In this document: positions 62,695 to 64,000 of the stretch, piece after piece
Position numbering within the stretch: position 1 is the first letter of the stretch
How the letters are laid out: each line of letters opens with the position of its first letter
Assembly: GCA_014805025.1 (NCBI GenBank)
Contig: JAAUYR010000021.1
Location: 1-64,000, forward strand
Source of the DNA: Clostridia bacterium
GTDB lineage: Bacteria; Bacillota; Clostridia; Christensenellales; Borkfalkiaceae
Reading direction: 5' to 3'
DNA length: 64,000 bases
Notes under the pieces: model-generated
What the model saw: the letters and a program-made list of their open reading frames with translations, nothing else
What the model was told of the DNA's origin: nothing
Database searches by the model: none
Program-made: the position numbers and the translations under genes

Positions 62695-62723
62695 ACGGCG
62701 CGAGCAAAACTTGCTCGCGCCGT
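62695..62723. terminator. Hairpin downstream of uxaC
   Basis: ACGGCGCGAGCAA/TTGCTCGCGCCGT with weak T-run. Confidence 0.5.
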
Positions 62724-62737
62724 AAAAATTCGTGAAC

Positions 62738-64000
62738 TTAGAACCCGAAGTACTCCGCAGCGTTGTTGTAGCAGACGTCCTCTACTATCTTGCCGAGACG
62801 GGGAAGCTCCTCGGCAGGATACTGACCGCTTTCCACAAGGCGGCCGAGCATCTGGCACAAAAGCCGTCTGTAATACTCGTGACGGGGATACGCAAGGAAG
62901 GAACGGCTGTCGGTAAGCATACCCACCGACTGTGCAACGAGACCTACCTGCATTAAAGTTTCAAGGTTCTGACGCATACCGTCCTGCTGGTCTAAGAACC
63001 ACCAGGCAGTGCCGACCTGTACCCTGCCCTTAACGCCTGCTTTCTGGAAGCAGCCTGCAAGCACGGTCAAAGCGTAATTGTCGCGCGGATTAAGGCAGTA
63101 CAATATAGTTTTGGGCATATTGCCGTCCTTATCAAGCTCGCCCAAAAGCGCGGAAAGCTTTTCCATATACACCGCGTCCTCGATAGCGTCGAAGCCGGTA
63201 TCGGGGCCGATTTTTTCAAGCATACTCTTGGAGTTGTTCCTGAGTGCGCCTATATGATACTGCTGCGCCCAGCCGTACTTTGCGTACTCCTTGCCGAGGA
63301 ATACCAGTATGTAGCCCTTGTATTTATCCTGCTCCTCCTCGGAAATCGCGCCGCCTTTCATGCCCTTTAAAAAGATTTTGTTGGCCTCGGCGTAAGTTGC
63401 CGGCGCGTAGTGAACTACGTCCAGAGCGTGGTCGGAAAGTTTTGAACCCATTTCGTCGAAGAATTTAATTCTTTCGGCAAGCGCGTCGCACAAGTCCTGT
63501 AAACATTTGATGGGTTTGCCTACGACGCCGGCAAGCTGATTTACCCAGTCTTTAAACCAGCTAAGCTCAACGTTTATCGCCTTATCGGGGCGGAACGCAG
63601 GGCGAACGCGAACTTTAAGCGTTTTGTCCTCGTTCATTTTTTTGTGCCATTCGAGGCTGTCAACGGGGTCGTCGGTAGTGCACACAGTTTTAACGTTAAA
63701 CTTGTACATCATTTCGCGCGCGGTCAGTTTTTCAAGAACCTTGTTGGCCTTGTCCCAAATGACTTTTGCGTTCTCTTTATTGATAATTTCGTCTATCCCG
63801 AAGTACCTGCGCATTTCGAGATGCGACCAGTGATAGAGCGGATTGCCCACGAAGTATGGCATACTTTCGACGAATTGAAGGTATTTTTTGTAGTCGTCGT
63901 CAGGGCCGGAAATACTGTCTTCCTCGTAGCCGCGAGCGCGGAGCGCGCGCCACTTGTAATGGTCGCCGTATCTGTCGCCTGCGCCCAGCCAGACCTCCGC
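62738..64000 (-). CDS. uxaC: Uronate isomerase (C-terminal 421 residues; start outside the window)
   Basis: The ORF track starts at an internal Met; the frame stays open to the window end and reads EVWLGAGDRYGDHYKWRALR, then MPYFVGNPLYHWSHLEMRRYFGI, which is UxaC. Further conserved pieces: TTDDPVDSLEWHK, VRPAFRPDKA, QYHIGALRNN, and DSRSFLAYPRHEYYRRLLC. UxaC converts D-galacturonate to tagaturonate (and glucuronate to fructuronate), the first catabolic step after the hydrolases encoded nearby. The visible length implies about 45-50 missing N-terminal residues. Confidence 0.95.
   Translation of the reverse strand, partial: AEVWLGAGDRYGDHYKWRALRARGYEEDSISGPDDDYKKYLQFVESMPYFVGNPLYHWSHLEMRRYFGIDEIINKENAKVIWDKANKVLEKLTAREMMYKFNVKTVCTTDDPVDSLEWHKKMNEDKTLKVRVRPAFRPDKAINVELSWFKDWVNQLAGVVGKPIKCLQDLCDALAERIKFFDEMGSKLSDHALDVVHYAPATYAEANKIFLKGMKGGAISEEEQDKYKGYILVFLGKEYAKYGWAQQYHIGALRNNSKSMLEKIGPDTGFDAIEDAVYMEKLSALLGELDKDGNMPKTILYCLNPRDNYALTVLAGCFQKAGVKGRVQVGTAWWFLDQQDGMRQNLETLMQVGLVAQSVGMLTDSRSFLAYPRHEYYRRLLCQMLGRLVESGQYPAEELPRLGKIVEDVCYNNAAEYFGF

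Larger units (their letters stand above)
62244..62737. other. 494-bp gene-free stretch before uxaC
   Basis: It holds the promoter of the lipoprotein gene (62244-62330), an AT-rich part, and the group of CGTCATTGCGAG repeats (62466-62636). A GGCGCGAGCAA/TTGCTCGCGCC hairpin follows at 62695-62723 that may end uxaC. No ORF is supported. Confidence 0.7.

Overview
The window looks like a chromosome segment of a Gram-positive bacterium of class Clostridia (Bacillota), most likely an uncultured gut pectin degrader. The reasons are the gene content and order (map followed by a KOW protein, zinc-type S14, L10 leader, UgpC/LplBC-type transporters), lipobox lipoproteins, strong AGGAGG ribosome binding sites, TTGACA-17-TATAAT promoters, and no outer-membrane genes. 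I cannot name a genus from the sequence.

Layout. 1-9 kb: a partial DtxR-type regulator, a DUF975 membrane protein, prfA, a DUF1385-PrmC fusion and rpmE; then alcohol-dehydrogenase-like, cardiolipin synthase, HAD phosphatase and YfcE phosphoesterase genes; then two paralogous small membrane proteins. 9.4-26.4 kb: one long minus-strand ribosomal cluster (S10-spc-alpha) from rpsJ to rplQ, including secY, adk, map, infA and rpoA, interrupted by repeats. Each side of it carries a divergent pair of a Cro/CI-type regulator and a 90-residue helical protein. 27-34 kb: an EF-G-like GTPase, two COG0523-type GTPases (one with a His-rich loop), a DUF2188 protein and a cyclophilin-like lipoprotein. 34.3-37.9 kb: rpmG-secE-nusG-rplK-rplA and, from its own promoter and L10 leader, rplJ-rplL. 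38-48 kb: BspA-type repeat proteins, a SecB-like protein, RNase E/G, rplU-rpmA, lipoproteins, a TerB-like protein, an AraC regulator and a lipid kinase.

48-64 kb is a pectin/galacturonate catabolic region: a GH28-GH105 fusion, a UgpC-type ATPase with four unassigned membrane proteins, a very large solute-binding lipoprotein, two LplC/LplB-type permeases, a pectin methylesterase without signal peptide, and uronate isomerase uxaC running off the window end. The enzymes lack export signals, which suggests that oligogalacturonides are imported and then demethylated, depolymerised and isomerised in the cytoplasm.

Points that stand out: paired regulator modules with a palindromic operator filling the promoter spacer; several promoters placed so close to ATG that the mRNAs should be leaderless; three families of dispersed palindromic repeats, one with TA-flanked terminal inverted repeats that supply stop codons; and several fusions. 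No rRNA, tRNA, CRISPR array, phage or complete insertion sequence was seen. All family assignments come from reading sequences by eye, without database searches.
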